This document shows, piece after piece, positions 35,052 through 43,389 of a stretch of 64,000 nt of DNA (its first letter is position 1; every line of letters starts with the position of its first letter). This stretch comes from Pseudomonas lurida (GTDB lineage: Bacteria > Pseudomonadota > Gammaproteobacteria > Pseudomonadales > Pseudomonadaceae): positions 5,563,501-5,627,500 of the forward strand of contig NZ_PDJB01000001.1 in the NCBI RefSeq assembly GCF_002563895.1, in the 5' to 3' direction. The notes beneath the pieces were generated by a model, which did not search any database, had not been told where the DNA came from, and worked only from the letters and a program-made list of their open reading frames with translations. A program made the position numbers and the translations under genes.

Positions 35052-36310
35052 ATATTGCTGTTGAACACATCTCCACCGACCAACCGCCAGACGAAGCCAA
35101 GGCCCGTGACCTGGACTATGGCTGGCAGAGCGGCAACCAGGTCGAGTTGCTGGAGAACGGCGAGGCCTACTTCCCCAAGGTCTTCGAGGCATTGCGCGCT
35201 GCCCGCAGGGAAATCCTGCTGGAGACGTTCATCCTCTTCGAAGACAAAGTGGGCCATGAGCTGCAAGGCATTCTGATCGAAGCGGCGCAGCGTGGCGTGA
35301 AGGTGGTGGTGAGCCTGGATGGCTTTGGTTGCGGCGAACTCAGCCCGGCGTTTCTCGGCGAGCTGGCCGAGGCTGGTGTGGCCGTGCAGATGTTCGACCC
35401 GGCCTCCAAGACGCTGGGCATTCGCACCAATTGGTTTCGCCGCTTGCACCGCAAGATTGTGGTGGTGGACGCCGAAGTGGCGTTTATCGGCGGGATCAAT
35501 TTCTCCGCCGACCACCTGGGCGACTACGGCCCCGAAGCCAAGCAGGATTACGCGGTGCAGGTGATTGGGCCGGCAGTGGCGGACTTGCATCATTTTGCCC
35601 TGGCACAAAGTGGCCGCCAGGTACGCACGCGACGCGGCTGGCGACGGCGCCAGCAACGGCCGTCGCTGTGGTCTACCGACAAGGGCGATGGCCAGGTGCG
35701 CCTGATCTACCGCGACAACGTGCAGCACCGTGACGATATCGAAGAAGCCTACATCCATGCGTTGAGCAAGGCGCAAAAACGCGCGGTCATTGCCAACGCT
35801 TACTTCTTCCCCGGCTACCGCCTGCTGCGGGAGATCCGCAACGCTGCGCGACGTGGCGTGCAGGTGCAACTGATCATGCAGGGCCAACCCGACGTGCTGC
35901 TGGCCAAGTTGGCGGCGCGCATGCTCTACGACTATCTGCTCAAGGATGGCGTGGTGATTCACGAGTATTGCCAGCGCCCGCTGCACGGTAAGGTGGCACT
36001 GGTGGATGACGACTGGAGCACCGTGGGGTCAAGCAACCTGGACCCGTTGAGCCTGGCGTTGAACCTGGAAGCCAACGTGCTGATTCGGGACCGCGCTTTC
36101 AATCAACAGTTGTATGAACGCCTGGAGACCCTGGCCAGGAACCATTGCCAGACCATGCCTGAGAACCGCAAGCCGCGCCTGTGGCTGTGGCGTTTGACCG
36201 TGGGTTTCCTGGTCTTCCACGTGATGCGCCACTTCCCTGCACTGACGGGTTGGTTGCCGGCACACAAGCCGCGGTTGAAACCTTTTGAGGCCCAGCACCA
36301 TGACGTCTGA
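35048..36310 (+). CDS. clsB: Cardiolipin synthase B
   Basis: A 420-residue phospholipase-D superfamily enzyme. The two HKD motifs are His134-Lys136-Asp141 (HRKIVVVD) and His313-Lys315-Asp320 (HGKVALVD), each followed by the conserved GG/GSxN piece (FIGGINFS, TVGSSNLD). It joins phosphatidylglycerol molecules, or PG and PE, to make cardiolipin at the inner membrane. There is no N-terminal membrane helix pair, as expected for ClsB rather than ClsA; a hydrophobic patch lies near the C-terminus (LWRLTVGFLVFHVMRHFPAL). It overlaps ybhP by 4 bp and ybhN by 11 bp. Confidence 0.94.
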   Translation: MNIAVEHISTDQPPDEAKARDLDYGWQSGNQVELLENGEAYFPKVFEALRAARREILLETFILFEDKVGHELQGILIEAAQRGVKVVVSLDGFGCGELSPAFLGELAEAGVAVQMFDPASKTLGIRTNWFRRLHRKIVVVDAEVAFIGGINFSADHLGDYGPEAKQDYAVQVIGPAVADLHHFALAQSGRQVRTRRGWRRRQQRPSLWSTDKGDGQVRLIYRDNVQHRDDIEEAYIHALSKAQKRAVIANAYFFPGYRLLREIRNAARRGVQVQLIMQGQPDVLLAKLAARMLYDYLLKDGVVIHEYCQRPLHGKVALVDDDWSTVGSSNLDPLSLALNLEANVLIRDRAFNQQLYERLETLARNHCQTMPENRKPRLWLWRLTVGFLVFHVMRHFPALTGWLPAHKPRLKPFEAQHHDV

Positions 36311-37256
36311 AACCAAAGGCTCGCGGTTCAAGCGCTGGAAGAAACCGCTGACGATCGCCTTCTTCCTGCTGCTGATCGTGCTGTTCACCCTGCTTGCACG
36401 GCGCATCGACTGGAGCGAGGTGGTGCAAACCCTGGGCGACTTCAAGGTGCGCACGCTGGTAATCGCCAGCGCGCTGACGCTGTGCAGTTTTCTCGTCTAT
36501 GCCAGCTTCGACCTGATCGGTCGCACCTACATTCGCCAGAACCTGGTATGGAAGCAGATCCTGCCGGTGGGCATCATCAGTTACGCGTTCAACCTCAACC
36601 TGAGCGCGTGGGTCGGCGGTATTGCCATGCGCTACCGTCTGTATTCGCGACTGGGGGTGAGTACCAGCAATATCGCCAAGATCCTCGGCCTTAGCCTGGC
36701 CACCAACTGGTTTGGCTACATGGCAATAGCCGGGGTGATCTTCAGCAGTGGGCTGGTCACGATGCCGCCGGGCTGGAAGGTCAGCACCACGGCCCTGCAA
36801 GGCATCGGCGCGTTGTTGGTGCTGGCCAGCCTGGGTTATCTGCTGGCCTGCCAGTTTTCGAAAAAGCGTGCATGGACCGTTCGCGGCATGGAAATCAACC
36901 TGCCGTCCGTGCGTATGGCGTGTTTGCAGTTGCTGTTGGGCGCGCTGAACTGGTCGCTGATGGCAGCGGTGATCTTCACCTTGTTGCCGGCCAAACTCGA
37001 CTATCCGTTGGTGCTGGGGGTGTTGCTGATCAGCGCGATTGCCGGGGTGCTCACCCATATTCCGGCCGGGCTGGGTGTGCTGGAGGCGGTGTTCATTGCG
37101 CTGTTGCAGCATGAGGCGTCGCGGGGCAGCTTGCTGGCCGGGTTGATTGCGTATCGGGCCATCTACTTTATTGTGCCGCTGCTGATAGCACTGGTGATGT
37201 ACCTCGGCGTGGAGGCGAAGGCCAAGGCGTTGCGGGTGAAGAAAAGCCCTGCCTGA
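36300..37256 (+). CDS. ybhN: YbhN-like inner-membrane protein (LPG synthetase TM family)
   Basis: A 318-residue protein with about eight membrane helices, matching the flippase-like domain family found in MprF and AglD. A cytoplasmic start rich in Lys/Arg (TSETKGSRFKRWKKPL) precedes the first helix. The conserved AGVLTHIPAGLGVLEAVFIA segment lies near residues 250-270. It is the third gene of the ybhP-clsB-ybhN set, with its ATG 11 bp inside clsB. A lipid-translocation role is suggested by family and neighbours, not shown. Confidence 0.85.
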   Translation: MTSETKGSRFKRWKKPLTIAFFLLLIVLFTLLARRIDWSEVVQTLGDFKVRTLVIASALTLCSFLVYASFDLIGRTYIRQNLVWKQILPVGIISYAFNLNLSAWVGGIAMRYRLYSRLGVSTSNIAKILGLSLATNWFGYMAIAGVIFSSGLVTMPPGWKVSTTALQGIGALLVLASLGYLLACQFSKKRAWTVRGMEINLPSVRMACLQLLLGALNWSLMAAVIFTLLPAKLDYPLVLGVLLISAIAGVLTHIPAGLGVLEAVFIALLQHEASRGSLLAGLIAYRAIYFIVPLLIALVMYLGVEAKAKALRVKKSPA

Positions 37257-37276
37257 CAACGTGGTGCCGAGTGGAT

Positions 37277-37345
37277 CGCTATCGCGGGCAAGCCCGCTCC
37301 CTCAGGGGCACAGTGCGATGGGGAGCTGGCTTGCCGGCGATAGCG
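37277..37345. repeat. REP inverted pair
   Basis: CGCTATCGCGGGCAAGCCCG and a facing GGCTTGCCGGCGATAGCG copy lie between the convergent ybhN and alpha/beta hydrolase genes. Confidence 0.82.
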
Positions 37346-37361
37346 GTAGACAGAACACCGC

Positions 37362-38117
37362 TTATCGAGACTGGATGATGCTCAACCGCTCACCCACCAC
37401 CATTTCGGTGATCCAGTCCACCAGGATCGAGGTGTAGGCCTGCTGGGACACCGGGTCGCTGAGGGAATGGTCAGCACCATCGATGATGCGGTGGGTCAGG
37501 GAATGCGTCTGCTGGCACGCCGCGCGGTAACTCATGATCGTGGCATGGGGCACGTGATCGTCGGTTTCCGATTCGACGATCAGCACATCCCCGGTAAACG
37601 CCGAACACGCGTGCAAGGCGCGATTGGTTTCGGCATGCACCAGCGTGCTGCGGTAATCCATCAAATCGGCCTTATCCAGATCACGCTTGGGCTTGAGCCA
37701 TTCCTGGTCGCGGTAAAGCGCCGGAACGCGCAGCGCCAGCCAGCGCACCGGGCGCAGTGACGTGAGGATGGCGGCCAGGTAGCCGCCATAGCTGGTGCCC
37801 ACCACCGCAACCGCCGAGGTGTCGATGGCCGGGTGGGCCAGCAGCCGGTCATAGGCCGCCAGCAGGTCGCGCAGGTTGTCCTCACGGGTGACGCGGGACA
37901 ACGGAATGCCAGTACCGGCGTGGCCGCGCAGGTCGAAGGTGAGGCACACGCACCCAAGGCCAGCGATGCCTTTGGCGCGCTCAAGGTCACGTTCCTGGCT
38001 ACCGCCCCAACCGTGCACAAACAGCACGCCCGGTACTTTGGACTTGGGGCTCAGGAAGGTGCCGCTCATCTGTTCGTCGTCGATATCGATCGCAATGCTT
38101 TCGCTTCTAGCCGTCAT
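37362..38117 (-). CDS. Alpha/beta hydrolase paired with DUF3182 protein
   Basis: A 251-residue alpha/beta hydrolase. The oxyanion loop is HGWGGS (35-40). The nucleophile elbow GTSYGG (107-112) holds Ser109. The acid is probably Asp186 or Asp187 (SETDDHVPH), and the histidine is His217 (IIDGADHSLSDP). There is no signal peptide, so it is cytoplasmic. The family layout is close to dienelactone-hydrolase or acyl-peptidase-like enzymes. It overlaps the upstream DUF3182 gene by 11 bp, which implies coupled translation and a shared pathway. The substrate is unknown. Confidence 0.85.
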   Translation of the reverse strand: MTARSESIAIDIDDEQMSGTFLSPKSKVPGVLFVHGWGGSQERDLERAKGIAGLGCVCLTFDLRGHAGTGIPLSRVTREDNLRDLLAAYDRLLAHPAIDTSAVAVVGTSYGGYLAAILTSLRPVRWLALRVPALYRDQEWLKPKRDLDKADLMDYRSTLVHAETNRALHACSAFTGDVLIVESETDDHVPHATIMSYRAACQQTHSLTHRIIDGADHSLSDPVSQQAYTSILVDWITEMVVGERLSIIQSR

Positions 38118-39216
38118 AAGATTTAACCGTCACGTACTTGAGAAGAAACTCGCTGTTTTCCGCCGGGCCGCGATACACCTCGATGGCATCGGCCGGCAGG
38201 GGTTGGTCCACGTAGGTTTCTACCGAGGACACACGGATCGCCCGCAGGCCGGGGTTATTGATAAAACTCTGCAACGCCGCGACTTCCGCGCTGCTGGCCC
38301 CGCCCATGCGCCAGGATTGTTCGAGCACGCCACTGCGCCGCTGGCCGTCGCTGTCCAGGCCTTGGGCAATGTCATAGTTGCGCCGCGAGGCATAAAACCC
38401 GGGATAAGCCTCATTGGCGGCATCGTCGAAGACCTGGGCCTGCTCGATGGCTTCACGCACATCGTCGGGCAGTTCGAGCTGCAACAGGTCTTGGTAGCCC
38501 CCCGGCACCACCAGCAGGTTGGAGCCGCCATAGACGTCCTCGCCCTGCCCGTCCTTCGTCAAGTATTGCTCGCCGCAATAACTGAACACGTGCTCGCCAA
38601 TAAAGCTCTGGCCGACGCTGTGGGTGACCACGTCATGCAGGTCTTGCTCCAGCACCACCCCCTCGTTGAACAGCTTCGCCGCGTCAGGTCGCGCCAGCAC
38701 GGCGTCGAATTCATCGAGACTGTGGATAACTTCCTGCCCACGACCCGCGCAGGCATGCACGGGTTTCAGCCGAATTGGCCCGCTGTACAGCAAGCGCGTG
38801 GCGGCGGGTCGGGCGTCCTCCAAGGCGAAGACGCTCAGGCCATCCAGCACGACTTTTCGCACACGCTCGCTGAACAAGGTTGACCAACCTTGCGGCGCTT
38901 TAGCCTCGGGGCCGAGCACGCCATGACTGATGGCTTTGGTGCAGATGAAATCGTGGTCGACGTAGCCGCCCCAAAGATCCTGCGGGCCCTTGATGTTGAG
39001 CGCCCGCGCCTGGGCCGGGCCGACCAGGGTTTGCGTGGGCAACAGGTACAGTGTGCGCCCCGCATGTAAATCGGGGTCGTAGCTGCCGCCGAATTTGAGC
39101 CCGAGAATCTGCGCCAGCCAGCGCGCCAGGGCGCGGTTGGTTTCGACCTCATGCAGCGGCGCGCCCTCGCGTGTGGAGTGAGCGACTACCAGCTTCTTGC
39201 GTTGAGTCGGGGTCAT
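38107..39216 (-). CDS. DUF3182 family, ATP-grasp-like protein
   Basis: A 369-residue cytoplasmic protein. I assign DUF3182 from its overall layout. An ATP-grasp-like core is visible: IRLKPVHACAGRGQEV, with Lys151 and glycines 158 and 160 as a nucleotide loop, then NEGVVLEQDL with Glu190 in the hinge. Late sequence INNPGLRAIRVSSVETYVD may hold metal or substrate residues. Such folds ligate a carboxylate to an amine or thiol. No substrate is known. A strong AGGGGGA site precedes the ATG. Overlaps the hydrolase gene by 11 bp; the two seem to form a stand-alone ligase-hydrolase pair. Confidence 0.75.
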   Translation of the reverse strand: MTPTQRKKLVVAHSTREGAPLHEVETNRALARWLAQILGLKFGGSYDPDLHAGRTLYLLPTQTLVGPAQARALNIKGPQDLWGGYVDHDFICTKAISHGVLGPEAKAPQGWSTLFSERVRKVVLDGLSVFALEDARPAATRLLYSGPIRLKPVHACAGRGQEVIHSLDEFDAVLARPDAAKLFNEGVVLEQDLHDVVTHSVGQSFIGEHVFSYCGEQYLTKDGQGEDVYGGSNLLVVPGGYQDLLQLELPDDVREAIEQAQVFDDAANEAYPGFYASRRNYDIAQGLDSDGQRRSGVLEQSWRMGGASSAEVAALQSFINNPGLRAIRVSSVETYVDQPLPADAIEVYRGPAENSEFLLKYVTVKSYDG

Positions 39217-39387
39217 GCGTCCCCCTTGGCCATCCCGCGATGTGTGTGCGAGAGAGGTTGCAGGGATCAGGCCAAGGCTCTTTCAGGCAAGATAGTTTTC
39301 AAATCAAGCAGTTGCCGAAAAACCAATGGCAGTTGGCCTGCCTCATTCTGCACGACAGCGTACTCGCGCTGCGGCGTTCTGCACGAT

Positions 39388-40347
39388 TCAGACGCCGAAG
39401 CGGCTGCGGTAATCGCTGGGTGCGAGGCCAGTGATCTTCTTGAAGGTGGCACGGAAGGCGCTGGGGTCCTGGTAGCCCACGGTCCAGGCGATATGGTCGA
39501 TGGTGCCATTGGTGAACTCCAGCATCTGCCGCGCCTTGCCCACGCGCAGGTGCTGGCAGTATTCGGTGGGTTTCAAGCCAGTGGCGTTACGAAAGCGCCG
39601 CAGGAACGTACGCTCTTCCAGGCCCGCCTCCAGGGCCATCGCCGCCACGCAAACATCCACCGCGCCGCTGGCCTGCAGCCAGTGCTGAACCTTGAGGATG
39701 GCCGCGTCACCGTGGCCGAGAATGGGCGCGAAGTTGCTGCCGCACTGGCTGGCGCTGTCACTGTGCTCGATCACCAGGAAACGCGCGGTATCGGCCGCAA
39801 TGCTTGGGCCCATCAGGCGGTCGACCAGGCGCAGGCCGAGTTCGGACCAGGCCATCAAGCCGGCGGTGGTAATCAAGTCGCCGTCATCGACAATCGGTTT
39901 ATCCGCCTCCAGGCGCACGGCCGGGTAACGGGCTGCAAACGCGTTGGCCGACGACCAGTGGGTGGTGGCAGTGCGCCCATCAAGCAACCCGCTGCGCGCC
40001 AGCATGATCGAGCCAATACACACGCCCCCCAGCACCGTGCCCGCAGCATGTTGCTGGCGAAGCCATTCCAGTAGCGCAGGGGGCGCCTGGTCTTCGGTAA
40101 ACTCACCAATCGACGGCGGCACCAGTACAGCCATCATCGATTGATCGGGGCCAGGGTGGCTGCTGAATACACGTTCTGGTTTGCCGCTGGCATCCACCTG
40201 CCAATGGCTGACCCGCAGCAGCGGCAACTGCGCGGATTGATGCTCGGCGGCGATACGGTTGGCGACGCCGAACAGGTCGGTCAAGCCGTGCACGGCTGCC
40301 AGTTGCGCACCTTGGTAGATCAACACGCCCAGCTCAACAACGACCAT
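39388..40347 (-). CDS. GlxA-family (DJ-1/PfpI + AraC) transcriptional regulator
   Basis: A 319-residue regulator. The N-terminal DJ-1/PfpI-like domain (about 1-190) contains the elbow GGVCIGSIMLARSGLLDGR with a cysteine at the nucleophile position. A C-terminal AraC double helix-turn-helix (about 220-315) contains FLRRFRNATGLKPTEYCQHLR and IAWTVGYQDPSAFRATFKK. The ATG at 40347 is preceded by AGGGGGA; an extension to 40383 is unlikely. It is divergent (96-bp gap) from the isochorismatase-like gene, which is the likely target. Confidence 0.88.
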   Translation of the reverse strand: MVVVELGVLIYQGAQLAAVHGLTDLFGVANRIAAEHQSAQLPLLRVSHWQVDASGKPERVFSSHPGPDQSMMAVLVPPSIGEFTEDQAPPALLEWLRQQHAAGTVLGGVCIGSIMLARSGLLDGRTATTHWSSANAFAARYPAVRLEADKPIVDDGDLITTAGLMAWSELGLRLVDRLMGPSIAADTARFLVIEHSDSASQCGSNFAPILGHGDAAILKVQHWLQASGAVDVCVAAMALEAGLEERTFLRRFRNATGLKPTEYCQHLRVGKARQMLEFTNGTIDHIAWTVGYQDPSAFRATFKKITGLAPSDYRSRFGV

Positions 40348-40443
40348 TGTCAGTTTTCCCCCTGTTATTGTCGGTGCAGCCAATCCCAGGTGCGGGCGCC
40401 AGCTAAGATACTGGACCCATCAACCCATCACGAGGCAACACAC

Positions 40444-41007
40444 ATGGCCAAGCAAGCGCTCATCCTAATCGATATCCAGAACGACTACTTCCCCCAAGGC
40501 AAGTGGCCACTCGACGGCGTGGACGCCGCGGCAGACAAGGCCGCGCAGGTGCTGCAGGCGTTTCGCCAGGCGGGCGATGCGGTGATTCACGTTCGTCATG
40601 AGTTCACGTCCGAGGATGCGCCGTTCTTCACACCGGGCTCCGAGGGCGCGCATCTGCATCGCACAGTGCTGAACGAGGGCAGTGAGCCGGTGGTGCTCAA
40701 GCACTTCGTGAACGCGTTCCGCGAGACCAACCTGCGTGCCCTGCTGGAACAACGCAGCATCACGGAATTGGTGGTGGTCGGCAGCATGAGCCACATGTGT
40801 ATCGATGCTGTGGTGCGGGCGGCGGCGGACCTGGGCTACAAGGTCACGGTGATTCACGACGCGTGTGCGACGCGGGACCTGGAATTTAATGGGCAGGTGA
40901 TTCCCGCTGCGCAGGTGCATGGGGCGTATATGGCATCACTGGCGTTTGGTTATGCGGGCGTGGTGTCGGCGGATGAATACTTGAAAGCGCAAGCGGCGGC
41001 GGCATGA
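40444..41007 (+). CDS. Isochorismatase-family cysteine hydrolase
   Basis: A 187-residue cysteine hydrolase. The triad is Asp10 (LILIDIQNDYF), Lys86 (VVLKHFVNAF) and Cys119 (GSMSHMCID). The closest general type is the nicotinamidase-like/YecD group, which acts on small amides or enol ethers. The start at 40444 has GAGG upstream and begins at the first conserved strand; the long upstream extension overlaps the divergent regulator. Probably regulated by the GlxA-type protein. Unlike YcaC at 2610, it has the canonical Lys. Confidence 0.9.
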   Translation: MAKQALILIDIQNDYFPQGKWPLDGVDAAADKAAQVLQAFRQAGDAVIHVRHEFTSEDAPFFTPGSEGAHLHRTVLNEGSEPVVLKHFVNAFRETNLRALLEQRSITELVVVGSMSHMCIDAVVRAAADLGYKVTVIHDACATRDLEFNGQVIPAAQVHGAYMASLAFGYAGVVSADEYLKAQAAAA

Positions 41008-41028
41008 CCGCCACTTGCCTGGGTGGTG

Positions 41029-41790
41029 TTAGCGGGTAGCAATGATGAACAGACGCGGAAAAGGCAGCAGCACGGTGCCATCGGCCAGGGCTGGGTAAGC
41101 CCGGGTGATCCGCGCCTGGTACGCCTGAAGGAAGGCGGCTTTTTCGCTGTCGGTCAACGGCGCGAGAAACGGTCTCAGGGCTGACGCCTTGAACCACTCC
41201 ACCACCGCCGCGTGATCTGCCAGCGGGTGCAGATAGATGGTACGCCACACATCGACGGTGCTGCAGTGCCGGCTCAGCAGCTCGTAGTAGTAACTCGCGG
41301 TGTGGCGTTCATTGTGTTTGACCGCACCGATTTTGGCAGACCATGGGCCATCGGCCGCGACTTCACGGGCAAGCCGGTGAGCGGGCTCATCAAGGTTGTC
41401 CGGCGTTTGCACCGCCAACGTGCCACCGGGCGTGAGTTGCTGAACCAACCGCGGGTAAAGCGTGGCGTGGTCCGGCAGCCATTGCAGGGACGCGTTGGCC
41501 AGGATCACATCGCAAGCTTGCGCAGGGCGCCAGGCACCGATGTCCGCCAGTTCGAAGTTCAGCGCCGGTAACCGTTTGCGGGCGTCGACCAGCATGTCAT
41601 CGGAGCTGTCCATGCCGGTGATGCGCGCGTGCGGGAAGCGCTGGGCCAATACTTCGGTGGAGTTGCCGGGGCCGCAGCCCAGGTCGACGGCCGTACGCAC
41701 TTCAGTATTCGGAATGGCCGCCACCAGGTCACGGACGGGACGGGTGCGCTGCTGTTCGAACATCGTGTACTGCTTGGCTGACCAGGTCAT
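41029..41790 (-). CDS. tam: Trans-aconitate 2-methyltransferase
   Basis: A 253-residue SAM-dependent methyltransferase. Motif I is VDLGCGPGNST, then MDSSDDML, DVILANASLQWLPDH and LTPGGTLAVQTPDN, all as in Tam. It methylates trans-aconitate, a spontaneous by-product that inhibits the TCA cycle. The start at 41790 (MTWSAKQY) is at the conserved N-terminus. It is convergent with the isochorismatase gene and divergent from the LysR gene. Confidence 0.88.
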   Translation of the reverse strand: MTWSAKQYTMFEQQRTRPVRDLVAAIPNTEVRTAVDLGCGPGNSTEVLAQRFPHARITGMDSSDDMLVDARKRLPALNFELADIGAWRPAQACDVILANASLQWLPDHATLYPRLVQQLTPGGTLAVQTPDNLDEPAHRLAREVAADGPWSAKIGAVKHNERHTASYYYELLSRHCSTVDVWRTIYLHPLADHAAVVEWFKASALRPFLAPLTDSEKAAFLQAYQARITRAYPALADGTVLLPFPRLFIIATR

Positions 41791-41827
41791 CACGGCTTTC
41801 CTTCTTTTGAGGTTGGCCACAGCCTAA

Positions 41828-41846
41828 TTCTTGTGAGCCATGAGAA
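41828..41846. promoter_or_regulatory. Candidate LysR-box (T-N11-A) in the tam / lysR gap
   Basis: TTCT-N11-AGAA, a 4+4 dyad with the T-N11-A spacing typical of LysR-type sites, lies in the 100-bp divergent gap. It overlaps an in-frame upstream ATG at 41840, which makes that ATG an unlikely start. Confidence 0.4.
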
Positions 41847-41890
41847 CAAATGCCAGGATTGGAGCCCTCCCATACCTGAAAAGTATTCCT

Positions 41891-42811
41891 ATGCTGGAGC
41901 TTCGCCAACTCAGGGCCTTCGTGGCCATCGCCGAAGAAGGCTATATCACCCGCGCCGCCGAACGCCTGGGCATGCAGCAGCCACCGTTGACGCGGATGCT
42001 GCAAAGCCTGGAGGCCGAGTTGGGCGTGATCTTGATGGAGCGTTTGCCCCGTGGCGTGCGCCCCACCACCGCCGGCCTCGCTCTGCTGGACGAAGCCCGG
42101 GAAATACTCGCCCAGGCTGAGGGTGTCGCCGAGGTGGTTCGCCGCGCGGCGCGCGGTGAACGTGGGCGCCTGGCGATCGGCTTCACCAGTTCGGCCGCGC
42201 TGCATCCCTTTGTACCGAGTGTGCTGCGGCTGTTCCGCGAAACCTTTGTCGGCGTCACCGTGGTGTTGGAGGAAGCCGGTACGGGCGAACTGCTGGACGC
42301 GTTGCTGCACGAGAAACTCGACGCGGCGTTTATCCGCTCACCCCTCAGCGGGACGCAATTGCTGCAGGACGAACCGATCCTGGTGGAGCCCATGTTGCTG
42401 GCGCTGCCGACGGATCATCCCCTGGCAAGCGATTCAGCATCGCCCCTGCCCTTGGCGGCCTTGGCGACCGAGTCCTTCGTGCTCTATCGCCGTCGCGTCG
42501 GCTTGGGCCTGTATGACGCCATTCTGGTGGCCTGCCGTGAAGCAGGGTTCAGCCCGCAGGTGGTGCAGGAAGCACCGCGCATGACCGCCACACTGAGCCT
42601 GGTAGCGGCAGGGCTTGGGGTGTCGATCGTGCCCGCGTCGATGCAGCGATTGCGCGGGGACGGCATTGTTTATCGGGACCTGACGGAATGCAGCAGCCTG
42701 GTGGCGCCCTTGCACCTGGCGACGCGGATTGGGGATGGCTCGGCGGTGTTGCAGCGTTTCCGGGCAATGGTTGTCACGTCAGCCTCGACCGACGCTGATG
42801 GCAGGCAATAA
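41891..42811 (+). CDS. LysR family transcriptional regulator
   Basis: A 306-residue regulator. The N-terminal winged helix-turn-helix is MLELRQLRAFVAIAEEGYIT followed by RAAERLGMQQPPLTRMLQSL; the effector domain begins at about residue 90 (RLAIGFTSSAALHPFVPSVL). The sequence resembles the BenM/CatM/AlsR group, which respond to small aromatic or carboxylate ligands. The start at 41891 is the usual LysR beginning. Divergent from tam, with a T-N11-A motif between; its target may be tam or a distant gene. It is followed by a terminator shared with ssb. Confidence 0.9.
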   Translation: MLELRQLRAFVAIAEEGYITRAAERLGMQQPPLTRMLQSLEAELGVILMERLPRGVRPTTAGLALLDEAREILAQAEGVAEVVRRAARGERGRLAIGFTSSAALHPFVPSVLRLFRETFVGVTVVLEEAGTGELLDALLHEKLDAAFIRSPLSGTQLLQDEPILVEPMLLALPTDHPLASDSASPLPLAALATESFVLYRRRVGLGLYDAILVACREAGFSPQVVQEAPRMTATLSLVAAGLGVSIVPASMQRLRGDGIVYRDLTECSSLVAPLHLATRIGDGSAVLQRFRAMVVTSASTDADGRQ

Positions 42812-42845
42812 AAAACCCCCGAGGCATGAGCCATCGGAGGTTTTG
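42811..42845. terminator. Bidirectional terminator between lysR and ssb
   Basis: AAAACCCCCGA and TCGGAGGTTTT pair with one mismatch around an 11-nt loop; T tracts are available on both strands. It lies between two convergent genes. Confidence 0.8.
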
Positions 42846-42864
42846 TTCGTTCCGGGCCTAGACC

Positions 42865-43380
42865 TTAGAACGGAATATCGTCATCAAAGCTGTCGAAATC
42901 CGGAGCCGGCTGCGGTGCGGCCTGTTGTGGCGCTGGGCGCGACTCACGCTGTGGCTGCTGGCTTGGCTGTGGGCGGGACTGCTGTGGACGCGGTGCCGAG
43001 TTGGACATGCCGCCCTGGCCCTGTTGGTCGCCCTGCGGACGGCCGCCCAGCAGTTGCATGGTGCCTTGCATGTCGACCACGATTTCAGTGGTGTAACGCT
43101 TGATGCCGTCTTTTTCCCACTCGCGGGTCTGCAGCTTGCCTTCGATGTAGACCTGCGAACCTTTGCGCAGGTACTCACCGGCGATCTCTGCGACCTTGCC
43201 GAACATCGACACACGGTGCCATTCGGTTTTCTCGACCTTCTGGCCGGTCTGCTTGTCGGTCCACTGTTCGCTGGTCGCCAGACTCAGGTTGGTCACGGCG
43301 TTACCGTTAGGCAAGTAGCGAACCTCGGGATCCTGGCCGCACGTACCGACCAATATGACTTTGTTAACCCCACGGGCCAT
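42865..43380 (-). CDS. ssb: Single-stranded DNA-binding protein
   Basis: A 171-residue SSB. The OB-fold N-terminus begins [20 protein letters not shown] and includes [20 protein letters not shown]. After about residue 110 comes a Gln/Pro/Arg-rich linker, and the acidic tip [11 protein letters not shown] that recruits repair partners ends the protein. It coats ssDNA during replication, recombination and SOS repair. It starts only 9 bp after the stop of the YajR-like MFS gene, so the two appear co-transcribed, downstream of a LexA-like site. Confidence 0.97.
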   Translation of the reverse strand: MARGVNKVILVGTCGQDPEVRYLPNGNAVTNLSLATSEQWTDKQTGQKVEKTEWHRVSMFGKVAEIAGEYLRKGSQVYIEGKLQTREWEKDGIKRYTTEIVVDMQGTMQLLGGRPQGDQQGQGGMSNSAPRPQQSRPQPSQQPQRESRPAPQQAAPQPAPDFDSFDDDIPF

Positions 43381-43389
43381 AACGTTCTC

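Noticed and set aside
8022..37345. Repeated palindromic units that might be read as a CRISPR array
   Set aside because: The units are scattered singly or in pairs between genes, with no regular spacers or cas genes; they are REP elements.
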